Below, in pieces: positions 46,230 to 64,000 of a stretch of 64,000 nucleotides of DNA. The first letter of the stretch is position 1; each line of letters starts with the position of its first letter. Under the pieces are notes generated by a model. It ran no database searches. It saw nothing but the letters and a program-made list of their open reading frames with translations, and was not told where the DNA came from. Source of the stretch: Pogostemon cablin (Eukaryota; Streptophyta; Magnoliopsida; Lamiales; Lamiaceae); contig CM042996.1 of NCBI GenBank assembly GCA_023678885.1, positions 8,118,602 to 8,182,601 of the forward strand. Direction: 5' to 3'. The position numbers and the translations under genes were made by a program.

Positions 46230-46517
46230 TCCCTCAATTAGCTGTCCGCGAGAGTGCCATTTGTTTTTGCATGCGAATTAAGGAATATTATTATTTAATA
46301 TATAATGGATAGTTGTATTGGCAGAGTGTGTGAGTCCCATATTTAATTGTGTTAGTGGTGTGTATGAGTCTCATATGTCTAAAAAGAAAAATGAGATCCT
46401 TTAAAGAAGACGCCCAAAACGGTAAAATGAGACCCTTGCTGGCTGATAGAGGGAGTAATATCTCTCAATCTACGTGTAAAAAATAAATGTATTCCTTTGT
46501 TTGGGACGGAGAGAGTA
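46230..46517. mobile_element. Stowaway MITE followed by half of a second one
   Basis: 46230-46456 has ends TCCCTCAATTAGCTGTCC and GGCTGATAGAGGGAG. Directly beside it, 46457-46517 (ATGTATTCCTTTGTTTGGGA, then CGGAGAGAGTA) is the right half of another copy. Confidence 0.65.
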
Positions 46518-48336
46518 TTACTCTTGTATGCAATGGCGAGTAGGATTTATGTTCAGGGGGCCCGAAATATACTTCGTTCGTCTCACAACACAGTTCATTT
46601 TTGCGGTTTTACATTGTTTAAGGAAAATGGTTTTATTTATTATTTTATTTTCTATTTTAGGATATTTTTAGATAAAAAAATAATCATAATGTGTAAATTA
46701 TATTATATGTTAGGTCACTTAGGTGTGAGTGACAATTTTTAAATTAAAGTTTTTTAAGGTTATTGGATAAAGGTGTAATTTTCTTTTTATGAGAGTGAAA
46801 ATAATGTTATAAAACAAATAAATGAGAAAAATGTAAAAAATATAATGCTTCATATAGTAAATTATTACTATATATTACTTGTATATAATAATTCACTAAT
46901 TATAAAATGATGAAAATTACATAATTCACTACATATATACTAATTATTTATAAAAGTTCAGGTGGCCAGTGCGAGTTATTCTGAGAAGAGTAACGCTAGG
47001 AATTTTAAAAAATAAGTGAGTCATGTGTAAATTCTATTCCGTGTAAACCCTCTTTATTTAAAAAATATAAAAAAAATTATACAAAGACTTGTGTAAACCA
47101 AGTTTACAGTCTGTGGTTCCCCTTCCAATTCTATGTACCATATATATTGTTAGGGTGTTTGAATTAAGGAGTACCACAAGGTTTACAATTACAAGAGGCT
47201 AACTCAAACAATTATACTCTTAAATATTCTAAACTCTAAGTATAAATATTGAACTTAAGGTATAATAAAACATAAATTAATAGGATTCACATAGCTAATT
47301 ATGTAATTCTATTCAAGTAAGTATTTGCATTTAAAATTAACACTCAATATTATTAAGAGGAGCATTTTTCTAAAGGAGATTTCAATCATACACTCATTTG
47401 CACACTACAAGTACTCTAATTACACTCAGAATTTGACAAAGGCAAATCCTGGGTGGAAATGTCCAGTGCCTCATGAGAGGCCACGCAAGAGACTAAAATA
47501 GTTCTCATATCCAGATATACAGGATAAATTAAATATATATGTGTTCAATAAGTGTTAGCTAGTAATGATTGTATACAAGTAGATTATAGGAGATTGGTTG
47601 TTTTATTTCACCACTATTCACACTTTTAATCTACTGTTACATTTATATACTCCTATTCATCAACAAATTTGATATGTGAGTGTGACTTGTCGTCCATCCG
47701 CACACATATATGCATATAAAATTATAAATGTAGCCAAACTTTTATGTAACACCGTTTTAGGGGTGAATGAGTTAAAGTGAGACAGATAAAAATATAACAG
47801 TAATATTTTCTTTTTAAAATGATATCTGATTTATGAAAAATTATAAACATCCAAGTGAACTATTTCATGAATTATTCGTATTGTAAAAAAATGATGATAT
47901 TTTAATGAGAAGTTTAAATAAAATATATAATGACAAGTGATAACTAATTAAAAATAAATAAAACAATATCATCATGAAATGATATTGTTAAATAATCACC
48001 TCTTCAAAAAGTGTAAGGGGATAGAGAGGACTATCATTTATTAGTTAATCAAATGACTCTAATATGCTTCCAAACGTATAAATAGGTTAATTTACCTCGA
48101 GCCTTGCATGCAAATTTTTTTATTTTTTAAATTAATGACAGAGGTTTGAATCTTGAACATTTGTTAAGTTTTGACTCTATATTAAATGATACACTTCTTT
48201 ACTCCCGTTTTTAGATGATGTGATTATTTATGGGAAAGTCACATAAGTATTAGCTCATAAATATACATGTATGTGGAGTATATAATACGTTTAGTAGATC
48301 CTCACATCTCAGCCCTTAATTCTACTCTCTAACTTC
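46518..48336. other. gene-free region upstream of the NPF gene
   Basis: It contains traces of the Mutator-like MITE family (about 47745-47990, GTGAGACAGATAAAAATATA), otherwise no repeat boundary. The last several hundred bases should include the transporter promoter; no specific binding sites are claimed. Confidence 0.45.
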
Positions 48337-48344
48337 TATATAAA
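48337..48344 (+). promoter_or_regulatory. probable TATA box of the NPF gene
   Basis: TATATAAA in the context CTTCTATATAAACCTC lies about 130 bp before the chosen start codon. A CT-rich leader follows (CTCTCCCATTTTCTGTCTAC), as is usual for plant 5' untranslated regions. Transcription would start near 48370. Confidence 0.55.
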
Positions 48345-48469
48345 CCTCTCCCATTTTCTGTCTACTCAATTTATTCATAAACTTATTTACCAACTAATTA
48401 GTTCCCATATCCATCCATCTTTCTTCCATCATATCATCATAGTATCAACACCTCTCATCTTCTTCTAAT

Positions 48470-55942
<7,473 letters not shown>

Positions 55943-57359
55943 AATCAGTCATATATGTGTGCCTCTCTGTCATGTGTATCATAATCACTCAGATCATAAA
56001 TATAATAAGAAGATATCCAAGCATGCATAAATTAACTGATGCTCTGGCCAAGGGTGGACATTGGAATTACTACGTTGGACGAGAAGGAGGAGAAGAACAG
56101 GTTTTGTTGGAAGCTACTTCTTTCTAACTTTGTCCTAATCAAACACAGTGTTATGAACTGCACCTGTTTTCTTTTTCTTTCCTAGTAATGTGTCTCATAT
56201 ATAACATAAAATTTATTTTGAAATAGTTTAGGTTCGACTTCTATAATGTTATTAGCAATAAATTCCATTTTGAGAGGGTTGATATATAAAGTGCCCCTTT
56301 TGAGAGTTCTAATATGGACTTGATTTCCATGTTCCACATTTCATCTTTTATTTGTAATTCATGCTATAAAAAAACTATTTTCATATTCCATGTTTTATTA
56401 GTATTCCATAACATAAAAATTCATACTTTAAAAATGATCGTTAAATCCATGAAGCATGTGGTGTAAGACACAAATAATGACACATGCTATTCTGTTAAAG
56501 AGTAAAATACAAAATGAAATAATATGATGAAATAGGTGATCTCAAACCTGTAATATCTGATGTTCTCCGAACTCATTTATTTCTTCTCTCCTCCATCTAA
56601 ATTAATTGGTGCAAACAAAGTCCAGCCTGTTTTATTTTGAATTGCAACACTATTGCAAGTTCTTCCGTCTTGGACCAGATTCACATGGCAAAGTAGTTGA
56701 CCTTCTCTTGGCAAAAAATTGTTTGCAACACGAATAAGAAATAATAATATTTTAATAAAAAAAATAATTCATAATTGATGTAAAGTACTGGCAAAGTAAA
56801 TTATTTTATAAACAATTCGATATATTAAAAAAATTAATAAAAAGTAAAAACAAATTAAAAAATAATAAAACAATCTCACTCATACGATTGTTATCTCTAT
56901 GATGATAAAAATTGAATATTCGTCCACTGTCAGAGATACTATAAAGGTGTCCTACAAACAGGGGGAATCGACTGTCAAGGGAATATGCTTCTAATTAATT
57001 GTGTATTTTTGCTCAAAACTTTGACAATCTGTCGATGGCAAACTGGAAGTGACAAGCACTGAAATACTCGTCTCTTTGATATAGTTTTACATCCAAAAGA
57101 AAACAGTATAGCTAAATTTAAAAGTGAACTCTTTCCCTCTACACTCGAAGCCTCAATGTCCCTCAACTTAGCATTAATGAAGCAAAAATGAGAGGAGGTC
57201 ACTGTATAACAAGGACCACATAATTTTATTACTTGAAAACAATTGTGAATTCCGAGAAGACTAAAAGGCCTTCAACTTCACCGCAGCTTTAGTTTGACAC
57301 ATATATTGAACGATTTTTTTTTTTTACTCTACAAGCTTTCCCTGCCACTCAACCATCTA
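55943..57359. other. intergenic region between two convergent genes
   Basis: It holds the 3' untranslated regions of the transporter (+) and pyruvate kinase (-). AATAAA at 56258-56263 is a candidate polyadenylation signal for the transporter. No further gene is recognised; decayed MITE-like AT-rich sequence lies near 56730-56890. Confidence 0.6.
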
Positions 57360-60300
57360 TCAGCTCTGCACTTTGCGAACCTGAATATGGTGAGTGGATT
57401 CTCGTCGCCATATCGGTTGTGCTCCACTTTGTACGAGTGTCACAAACTGCCCTTCAATCACCAGAACCTTACTCTGGAAGAGAGAGAGAGTGAGACGCGA
57501 AATCAACTCAAGTAGCATGCTACAAAATAATGGAATAGTAATCTTCTTACCAATAAAAGCTTCAGAGCTTGTGAAAATGTCTCCTCCACATCATCGGTGA
57601 ACTGCATAACTATTGGCATTACCCCGTGATAGAGGATCAACCGCTGCTTCACCCTTTCTCTGTTAATAAAAACCAAGAATTTTATACACTTGTACATACG
57701 AGAATGTTAAGAGATTCAATAATGCAGTTTGAATTGGATGCACCCTTTTTATCTAGCCTATATCACTGATCTCAACCAGTGTCTTCCAGCTTTTCACACT
57801 AAATAACTGCTTTTGTCTAATATTACATAGTTCACAAAATCATCTTGGAAAGTATAAAGGCTTTCACATTATATATAACGCTAATTGTAAAGTCAGCAAA
57901 TCAATGAATAAATGAAATACAGTTGAATCGAAGATAAGGAAGGAATGTTTTCTGAAAATAAAATTGCACAAATTGGAAATTTGGAACGTCCAGCTAGCAA
58001 ACAACAAGAAGACAGCAGTAAGGCAATTATTCATGCTTGCACTCAGCTATGTCTCCACAGTTGACTCTCATCAAGAGTAAGTGTATGGTTCTAAAAAGAT
58101 ATACATGCCATTGGTGATGCTAAAGACTGGTAGCATATAAACTTACACGTTTGTAAAGGCAAATATTGTTGAGGACGGCCGGTAATGACTCAAAGTTATG
58201 GCCATTGAACCTGTTCTAGTGAAAACTATGATGGGAGTTGCCAAAGTGTTCGCCATTGTGGTGGCATGGAGGGCAAACATATCGCTCATGTGGCTCTGCA
58301 TATTTTTTTATCGCATTCAGTTTAAGTTGTATAGTAAGTGAAAGTAGTACAGACAATTTGAAAAGAAGCCATTCTCGAGTTCTAATCTCTATTAGAGTTA
58401 ATATTGATCTCAATTTGAAGGTGTGGAAGTAGAAAGTCCTCAAAGAAAATATTATATGAAACCTCTTCTTCTTGAGTAGACGTGATTGATAACAGTTCTA
58501 GTATTTGGTTATTGATTATATTTCTTTTTTCTTTTTATTTGGTTCGTGGGTTGTCTTTATACTCAAATATATCATGAGGACAGACACATAATCTCTCTGG
58601 ATATCCTTTTTCTTTTTTCCCGCCCAATATCTCCATGTTTCAAAATTCCTTTTTCTTTTTTTCCTGCCCAATATCTCCATGTTTTAAAATTCCATAGATA
58701 ACATTCTGGAGTATCACCCAGACCAAAGGGTTCTACTTTCCAATTGAGCCATTGCTTTCAATAGGAGAAATGACTCCATAAGCTCACAGCTATAAACTTA
58801 GATTGGAAGCAAGAGATAAAAAGGAGGAGATGGAGATGGAGATGGAGATGGAGATGGAGATGGAGATGAAGATGGAGATGGAGATACTAGAAAATTATAA
58901 GGTGCAATCTTATAATACTGAAATAATTTTATGAAGAATTATGATCTGAAATTATAAAAGTAAAAACTAAAAAGGAGGAGATGGAGATGGAGATAGAGAT
59001 GGAGATACTAGAAAATTATAAGGTTCAATCTTATAATACTGAAGTAATTTTATGAAGAATTCTGATCTGAAATTATAAAAGTAAACACTACACGCACCTT
59101 GTAGGCCTCAGATTGACCTGGATAGCTGAATGTGATTGGTAAGCTTTTCTCAGTCCTCAAAGCCACAGTATGCATCACTTTAACGGCCTTCAATGGGAAT
59201 CTAATACAAAAAAATGGTTCTTAGATTAAACATCACTCATCCATAGCACAGTAAGCAATTAAATAAATTAGTTTTAGATGCATCGTGGAAGAAAAAATAC
59301 AAAAAACTACTGGAATTTTAAGAACACTCCAAAGCGAAATTCATGCCAAAAATAAAAACCAAGCTGGATTTCCATAGGTTTAAGTCCCCTCCCTCCCGTC
59401 CTAAACTCCTAGTTCAGGTCTTTTATTTAACTGAGTTATCCAAAATTGCAGGTAAGATAATGGAAATTGGTGCTCCCAAGGACAGTTTCTAGATAAAAAT
59501 GCTAGAAGAGAAAATTTGACAAAAACAAAAATTTGAAACCATCTTCAAAACTAACAACAGTATGCCTGTAGACCATCTCAGCCCAGAACTGAAAGTTTCC
59601 AGCATATGTTCCATTTTCAGTTAGAATATAGCAAGTACTCGAGATAGCCCGAAATGTTGAACTCATTTGGTAACTAATAAGATTTAATGGTCAAAGCAGT
59701 TTTAAAATATTAAGAAAAAAATTACAAGAAGTAAAAGAGCGGAATGAAATCATGTTAGCATATGTGCATTCCAAGGACCAAGATAACTCACTTCCCATGA
59801 GCTGTTTCTCCTGAAAGCATTATTCCATCAGTACCTTCTCGTACTGCTATAGCAATGTCAGAAACTTCAGCCCTTGTTGGAGTTGGGTGGTCAATCATAC
59901 TCTCTAGCATATTTGTAGCTACTATGACTGGTTTTTGCATGCTTCTGCACCTTCTTATAATGTCTTCCTGTGTCAATGTAAAATAACTTTTTTTACAACA
60001 TCATAGCTGGAAGACACGCTAAATGCTTTTACACTGGACTCAGTTATTAACTTAACAAATTAGCAGTGGTAGTAGTTACTTGTAGAAAAATGAAACACCT
60101 GGATATAAGTCCTGGGAGAGGTTCATAATTGAATTAAAAAACCAGAAAGAGATCAGGAAAAAACAAAATGAGGTAGATTGCTAAACCAAAGAAGAAGAGA
60201 ATCAAAGGTGGCACTTAGAGAAAGCTTAACATGTCAAGACTGCAGAAAATCCACACAATATTGTTAATAATAATTAAAATCTCCTTATTCATGATTTCAA

Positions 60301-63300
60301 TCTCTCTAGATTTAGTTCCATGTGGTCATATTTGGTATATTCAGCAAAGCAAGAAATGTATCAAGAAAGTAACTTGCAATATTTTGCAGTAAGTACCTGT
60401 AACAATGGGACTTCTTCAATCGGCAATTCAGCACCGAGATCACCACGAGCCACCATAGCCTATCACCATCATCAGCTCAAGAGTTGGGAATAATATTAAA
60501 AATATTAACCAACTAACTTGATTCAAATTTAGCAACATACGATGTACAGGTCACAGCCACATGAATTGATGGAAACAAAAACACTCTCACTTAGAACCTT
60601 GTAAGGACTTGATACAATCTCGAATTTAAAGGTGTCAGGTAGGATATGGATGTAAATTTTCTACCTTCCTTTTGTCTAACTTACATACCTTGCATCACTC
60701 AACTGATTCATTTAGGCTTTCTACTTGAGTTAACCCTATAAATGGATTTCAAATGTACAATTCTCATTGTAAAAAAAACTTTTGGAGTGATTATGTAATA
60801 TTCACGTGCGTAGAGGCTCCGAAGCAGTCAAAATCCTTCACTATTACCCACATGATGCCATCCACTGGTTTCAGTACCATGCATAATAGAGATCCAAATT
60901 CCAGTAATCCTAAGAATCACTTTAAAGGGATAAAAATTTCTTTTTTGTCTTACATCTTAATTGTGCAAGGAAATCACAAGCACACAAGGACTGGCAGTCT
61001 TTGAACTGCGCACCGGACAAGTAATCAGTTGATCAAACCAATCAAAATTCATTCAAAAGGTTCAATCGGTAAAACCAGCCGTGTTAATTGGACTTGGCAA
61101 ATTAAACGTTTTTAATTAGGAAACTTATGCATATATTATTTAGTGTATTTCTGTATGTTTCCTTATCCCAGTGTCCATTTCTACTATTTTCATTTTCCTA
61201 AATGTTTTTAAGCGTTGTGAAGACAACATTTTAAACATGATATTTATTACTCCCAACATCCTATGATTTCTGTCTCCATCTATCACACAATATCTTGAAC
61301 CACCTAAAAAAATAGAAACACTACCTCAATCCTATAATCTTAAAAAATATCTTAATTTCAAAATTGCCACCTCCACCTAATACACATGACATACATTATA
61401 ATTTATTTATTACCTCAAAAGACCACATCACAGTCAATAAAAGTTAGTCAAATAGTAACTTTTCTTAATCTTCGTATCTACAATATGGGGCAATCTATCA
61501 TGGGACCGAGAGAGTATAATTTTTTAAGGTTCCGATATGCCACTTAGTCTCTATTTATTCACTATTCTCATCATGTAAATCTTTTATCCTATGTGGGGGA
61601 ACTTGGTTCATATTAATAAACATACCCATCCAATTCTTCACTTCTGTAAGAATATTGAGATAAATATATCCTTTTCTAACTCTATCCTCAAATACTTGAC
61701 TATTTTGAAAAACTTTGTAATTAGTGCCATTTTTAATTTACTTTGATATGTTCAATTTTCTAGTTTCCTTTTTAACATGGGTATGTGAGTGCGTTTTTCT
61801 TACATTTATCAAAAATTATATATGCATATATACTATTAAGACTTAAAGTGTGATTTTGTACAGTAAATATAGTTTTTTTAGTTAGTTTAGAAAATTGGTT
61901 AGACCAATGGTCAATCAGACCAACCTATTGATCCTCTGGTCCACAACACTGCCTAAATCTATACGTATATAATTTCTAAAATAAGAAAATTGTTTTAGGA
62001 ATTGACAATACCCCTATATTTATTTATCATCCATGCATTAAGCTTCTTAAAATAGTTGTCACCTATTATATAGTCCCTCCGTCCCGTTTCAATGTTTACA
62101 TTTGTTTTTTGCACGTTGATTAAGGAGTATAGTATTTTAATAGATAGTGGGTGGAAAGATATAATATTTAATGTAAAGTGGGTAGGTGTATTAGAGTTGG
62201 ATGTGGGGACCATGTTGATATATTAATTGTTTTAGGTGGGTCCCATATTCCAAAAAGGGAAACGTAAACATTGAAATGGGATGCCCAAAATAGAAATATG
62301 TAAACATTGAAATGGGACGGAGGAAGTATTGTTTAACAAATGACTGTCCTATTATTAAGAACTCGAGTAATGTGACATGCATAACATGTACTAAAAGCTT
62401 CAAATTAAAAAAAAATAAAAAAATTATCACTCAGAGTACATTGTTCAAAAGAAAATCGCTTTCTTGGCTTAAGATGATTAAAAACACCCCTTATTTCTGT
62501 TGCCAACTGTAATCAGTTACGGCATTATTAAAATGAAGGCCATGTTTTACATAATAGATGCATGAATTTATCAAGTGACGAGGTGTTATCTATATTTTCA
62601 ATATAAGAATTCTTATCCCCAAGAAAGTTTTAACTAAAGAGCAGAACATAAAATAAACATACATATGAATACATATTCAGAAGAGGTAGTATTTCAGGTG
62701 ATTATAGAGTTTGAGCAATTAATAATTTTTTGAATTAAGGACTAAAGTTCAGTACTGGAATAAAAACAAAGAGTTACTTTCAGCAGTCAAATTAAGATAT
62801 GTACTCAACTTCTCTTAATTTTTCTATATCTTTTCATCAACTTCAACCAAAGTATCAACCTTTTTTTACATGTTTTTTTGAATACTGTTTTCAACTAAAT
62901 GCATAGCCTTAATATCTAGTCTCCTATGATGAGCATCCTTTTCTCTTTCAAATTCTCCTCCTAATGTTTAGACCCATACAAAAGTGTCACCTACCCCCAC
63001 CCCACCCTTCTTGAGTTCTAAGTTCTTTTTCTAATATATTTAATTTTCTTATCTAAAAACTAATTTTGGAGTTCAGAGTTCAGTTAAGGACTAGTACCAG
63101 GATACCTTAACTTAACTACTTAAGTGAAATTACTAACATGTCCATACAGATATCATCTTTTTAACTGCATATTGCATCTACCCCTTAATCCCAATCACTT
63201 CATGTATCACATATGCCATATTGACCACTTAAGTGAACTGAATAAAAGATCCCAAGGTTATTGCATCATATACCAGTTTCAGTTTAAGTAGGCAACAAGA

Positions 63301-64000
63301 ATCTTATAATCTAACGCTCCACAGTGGTTTCACTTGATGTGAATTAAAAGAAAATTCACATGGAACATGCCATGGCTATTTATCAATATTTTAAAAAAAT
63401 ATATATATATCCCATTCCTGAATGCTCCATACTTCTCAAATTATTAAGTAGCCTGACATAATAATAGAAAGGTCCATACAGACTACACTAACCCCGTCAG
63501 ATGCAGAAAGGATAGAGTGCAGATTTGGTATAGAATCGGCACTTTCAATCTTTACGATGACATGAATATCAGCATTAGAACCTGCAGACAAAATTTCAAA
63601 GTTCATTTGTAAAAATCAAAGAAATTCAGAGAAAGAAAGCTAACCATGAAGGATGAGATAATAAGAGGTATTACGTTTAAGATAATTTTTCAGCTCATGG
63701 ACCACTTTTGCATCCTTGACAAAAGAAACAGCATAAAAATCAATCTGGTTATCCACACCAAACTTGATATCTTCCCAGTCTTTGTCTGTGAGATGGCACA
63801 TGGTGTTTAATTAAGAGTTATAAAATTCTGATCAGTGAAAACAGAAACATTGAATATCAGAGCATTAGGTCAATCAACCTGTTATTGAAGGCAGAGTTGC
63901 ACTTTTTCCACGGACATTCAAATGACGCCTTGACTTCAGTTCTCCACCATCAACTACATTGCATTTTACCACGTCCTCTGTCTTTGATTTCACAAGTAAA
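57360..64000 (-). CDS. plastidial pyruvate kinase, beta-type subunit, C-terminal part (5' end outside window)
   Basis: Nine exons on the minus strand: 63879->64000, 63675-63785, 63493-63581, 60397-60459, 59792-59967, 59098-59200, 58147-58295, 57551-57659, 57360-57473, all GT-AG with matching phases, about 345 codons. Motifs in order: VVDGGELKSRRHLNVRGKSA, DWEDIKFGVDNQIDFYAVSF, VIVKIESADSIPNL, MVARGDLGAELPIEEVPLLQ, KPVIVATNMLESM, PTPTRAEVSDIAIAVREG, MLSGETAHGK, FTRTGSMA, LYHGVMPIVMQF, and the end VTLVQSGAQPIWRRESTHHI plus QVRKVQS. The GELKSRRHLN and GAELPIEEVP versions are those of Arabidopsis plastidial beta-type subunits (PKP2/PKP3 class), not the alpha or cytosolic types. The enzyme makes pyruvate and ATP from phosphoenolpyruvate and ADP in plastids, feeding fatty acid synthesis. 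Visible active-site motifs look intact; the transit peptide and N-terminal part lie beyond 64000. Confidence 0.95.
58605..58693. repeat. 44-bp tandem duplication in a pyruvate kinase intron
   Basis: CCCAATATCTCCATGTTT with a pyrimidine-rich leader (CCTTTTTCTTTTTTCC) is present twice, at 58605-58648 and 58649-58693. Confidence 0.85.
58818..59089. repeat. tandem duplication containing a (GGAGAT)n microsatellite, pyruvate kinase intron
   Basis: Two units, 58818-58968 and 58969-59089, begin AAAAAGGAGGAGATGGAGAT and share AGAAAATTATAAGG and the following 80 bp. The first has about ten hexamer copies, the second about five. The second unit ends next to the exon boundary at 59098. Confidence 0.9.
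61250..61515. mobile_element. Stowaway-type MITE in pyruvate kinase intron
   Basis: CTCCCAACATCCTATGATTT mirrors CAATCTATCATGGGACCGAG (then AGAG); the interior is of the subfamily seen at 42431. Confidence 0.7.
62074..62327. mobile_element. Stowaway-type MITE in pyruvate kinase intron
   Basis: TCCCTCCGTCCCGTTTCAAT pairs with ATTGAAATGGGACGGAGGAA. The right terminal segment is partly duplicated (AACATTGAAATGGGA occurs at about 62268 and 62304). Confidence 0.8.

Larger units (their letters stand above)
60460..63492 (-). other. 3-kb intron of the pyruvate kinase gene
   Basis: This intron separates the exon ending SASDG from the exon starting AMVARGDLG. It contains two Stowaway elements (61250 and 62074); the rest shows no recognisable feature, and its short frames are not called. 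Confidence 0.85.

Overview
This window is nuclear DNA from a flowering plant, most likely a eudicot. The evidence is intron-containing genes of plant type, Ty1/copia and Ty3/gypsy LTR retrotransposons, many Stowaway-type MITEs, AT-rich intergenic DNA and a plastid-type pyruvate kinase. The species cannot be fixed from sequence alone. Only two host genes are convincing, and both lie in the last 16 kb. The first 48 kb is a repeat-dominated block.

Layout: 1-4368 is the 3' part of a gypsy-like element (gag-like ORF, long non-coding stretch, 3' LTR) that landed in what looks like the transposase gene of a CACTA transposon. The CACTA tail runs to about 9023 and carries a stray exon of a ubiquitin-conjugating enzyme on the minus strand. 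10230-17022 holds two more LTRs of similar type, an LTR fragment, and a MITE split by one of those LTRs. 17105-18347 is a Mutator-like element with a perfect 9-bp target duplication and captured coding-like DNA (candidate Pack-MULE). 18652-19342 is a candidate Helitron. 20261-28521 is a complete but coding-dead copia element with a perfect AGGGT target duplication, sitting inside a small palindromic element. 29893-35201 is a younger copia element (Tork/Tnt1-like by motif) with nearly readable gag-pol. 36-47 kb is packed with MITEs (Stowaway, Mutator-like, hAT-like), a SINE with a perfect 14-bp target duplication, and a solo copia LTR (TSD CACAC).

Genes: 48470-55942 (+) is an NPF7.3/NRT1.5-type transporter of four exons (598 residues predicted), with a 5.2-kb second intron full of transposons. 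57360 to beyond 64000 (-) is the C-terminal two thirds of a plastidial pyruvate kinase beta-type subunit in nine visible exons. The two genes converge, tail to tail, with 1.4 kb between stop codons. They show no functional link beyond adjacency.

The most interesting signals are: three stem-loops in the leader of the 20-28 kb copia element that share a CCTCCC(C/T)ATCGGA loop while their stems change in compensating ways; the candidate Pack-MULE; the E2 exon inside the CACTA remnant; and a tRNA-like Pol III box module inside a hAT-like element in the transporter intron. All coordinates and splice sites were read by eye; no search or alignment program was run.
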